From NCBI GenBank assembly GCA_040756715.1, contig JBFLYE010000176.1, positions 1 through 12,988 on the forward strand: a stretch of 12,988 bases of DNA. Reading direction: 5' to 3'. The notes under the pieces are model-generated. The model was not told the DNA's origin. It ran no database searches and saw only the letters and a list, made by a program, of their open reading frames with translations. Shown here piece by piece: positions 12,603-12,988 of the stretch. Position 1 is the stretch's first letter, and each line of letters opens with the position of its first letter. The DNA is from JBFLYE01 sp040756715 [NCBI: bacterium]. Lineage in GTDB: Bacteria; UBA9089; UBA9088. The translations under genes were made by a program, and so were the position numbers.

Positions 12603-12852
12603 TCCAAAGCGTAGATTCTCTAACTCAAGGACAGCAAAGAGGCATTCCCAATGGAAGCTTCCTTCTCCTTCTATTTCCCTTTGCCCACAATGTAAGCACC
12701 CAAAGCTTCCCCATAGGGTATGCACAAATTGCGGGTTTTACAACAATTCCCTAGTCCTTTCAATGGCAAAGAAGGAATTTAGAAAGGAGAGAAAGGAGAA
12801 GAAAAGAAGGGAAATTGAAGGAACTAAAGAAGAGGAAGAGAAGAAAGGGTAA
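12595..12852 (+). CDS. rpmF: Large ribosomal subunit protein bL32 with charged C-terminal extension
   Basis: 85 residues. The first 57 or so are ordinary bL32: [22 protein letters not shown], then a zinc ribbon from two CxxC pairs (CPQC and CTNC). The usual length is near 60; residues about 60-85 are an extra tail of almost only Lys, Arg and Glu, probably a helix on the ribosome surface or disordered. The zinc-ligand form of bL32 is the version used when zinc is adequate. GGAG (12585-12588) sits six bases before the ATG, inside the SPFH gene, which it overlaps by eight bases. bL32 is commonly encoded beside a DUF177 gene and plsX; neither occurs here, although the window ends soon after. Confidence 0.93.
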   Translation: MANPKRRFSNSRTAKRHSQWKLPSPSISLCPQCKHPKLPHRVCTNCGFYNNSLVLSMAKKEFRKERKEKKRREIEGTKEEEEKKG

Positions 12853-12865
12853 TTCCTCCTTTCTT
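12841..12865 (+). terminator. Possible weak terminator hairpin at the rpmF 3' end
   Basis: AAGAAAGG (12841-12848) and CCTTTCTT (12858-12865) can form an 8-bp stem over a 9-base loop that includes the rpmF stop codon. The stem is AT-rich and only a short T run follows, so termination is uncertain. Confidence 0.3.
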
Positions 12866-12945
12866 TTCACCATTAGCTTTAGATGGGTAAAGGTAAATAC
12901 TTACTATAGTATCTTCCATTACTTAGTGCAAAAATAGTATTTAAG

Positions 12946-12973
12946 AAATTTTGAATTCTAAATTTTGAATTTT
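12946..12973. repeat. AT-rich 14-bp tandem repeat near the window end
   Basis: Two units, AAATTTTGAATTCT and AAATTTTGAATTTT, sit side by side, followed by a partial GAATTG. No gene is visible between rpmF and the window end (12853-12988). A similar motif, TTTACAATTTACAATT, lies near the window start (about 46-61), suggesting a family of AT-rich intergenic repeats. Confidence 0.5.
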
Positions 12974-12988
12974 GAATTGAAAAAGGTT

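Overview
The window suggests a chromosomal segment of an uncultivated, AT-rich, Gram-negative bacterium. A LptA/OstA-like protein, two signal-peptide-bearing beta-barrel-like proteins and a FecR-domain protein imply an outer membrane. The metV-metF pair is typical of bacteria with a folate C1 (Wood-Ljungdahl-type) branch, often anaerobes. IspF indicates the MEP isoprenoid route. None of the three tRNA genes encodes its CCA end. I cannot place the organism in a phylum from sequence alone.

Layout. (1) 77-790, minus: a stand-alone protein of two receiver domains whose second phosphorylation site is Asn. (2) 925-6374, plus: a tightly packed run of DciA/DUF721, FecR-domain exported protein, two exported beta-rich proteins, LptA-like protein and aroA. 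From the FecR gene onward the genes abut or overlap. (3) 6361-9367, minus: rplW-rplB-rpsS-metV-metF, a three-gene piece of the S10 ribosomal operon joined to the methylenetetrahydrofolate reductase pair. It converges on aroA with a 14-base overlap. (4) 9467-10189, plus: pyrF, with codon use unlike its neighbours. (5) 10280-11038, plus: one frame encoding a J domain fused to a complete IspF. (6) 11042-11823: tRNA-Thr(UGU), tRNA-Tyr(GUA) and tRNA-Gly(UCC). Both the Tyr and the Gly gene are followed by the same 110-bp repeat. (7) 11844-12852: a stomatin/SPFH protein overlapping rpmF, then an AT-rich tail.

The most unusual object is the 110-bp repeat downstream of tRNA-Tyr and tRNA-Gly (109/110 identical). 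Each copy is bounded by inverted repeats that match the T-arm of its own host tRNA, not a shared end sequence. Each is followed by a second direct copy of that tRNA's 3' part plus the DNA downstream of it. I recognise no named element with this design.

Two other themes stand out. The J-domain/IspF fusion joins a chaperone-recruiting module to an isoprenoid enzyme. Four transcription units (receiver protein, rplW, pyrF, dnaJ-ispF) have good sigma70-type promoters whose -10 box ends only 6-10 bases before the start codon, predicting leaderless mRNAs. Several other genes (metF, rpsS, SPFH, rpmF) have clear Shine-Dalgarno sequences.
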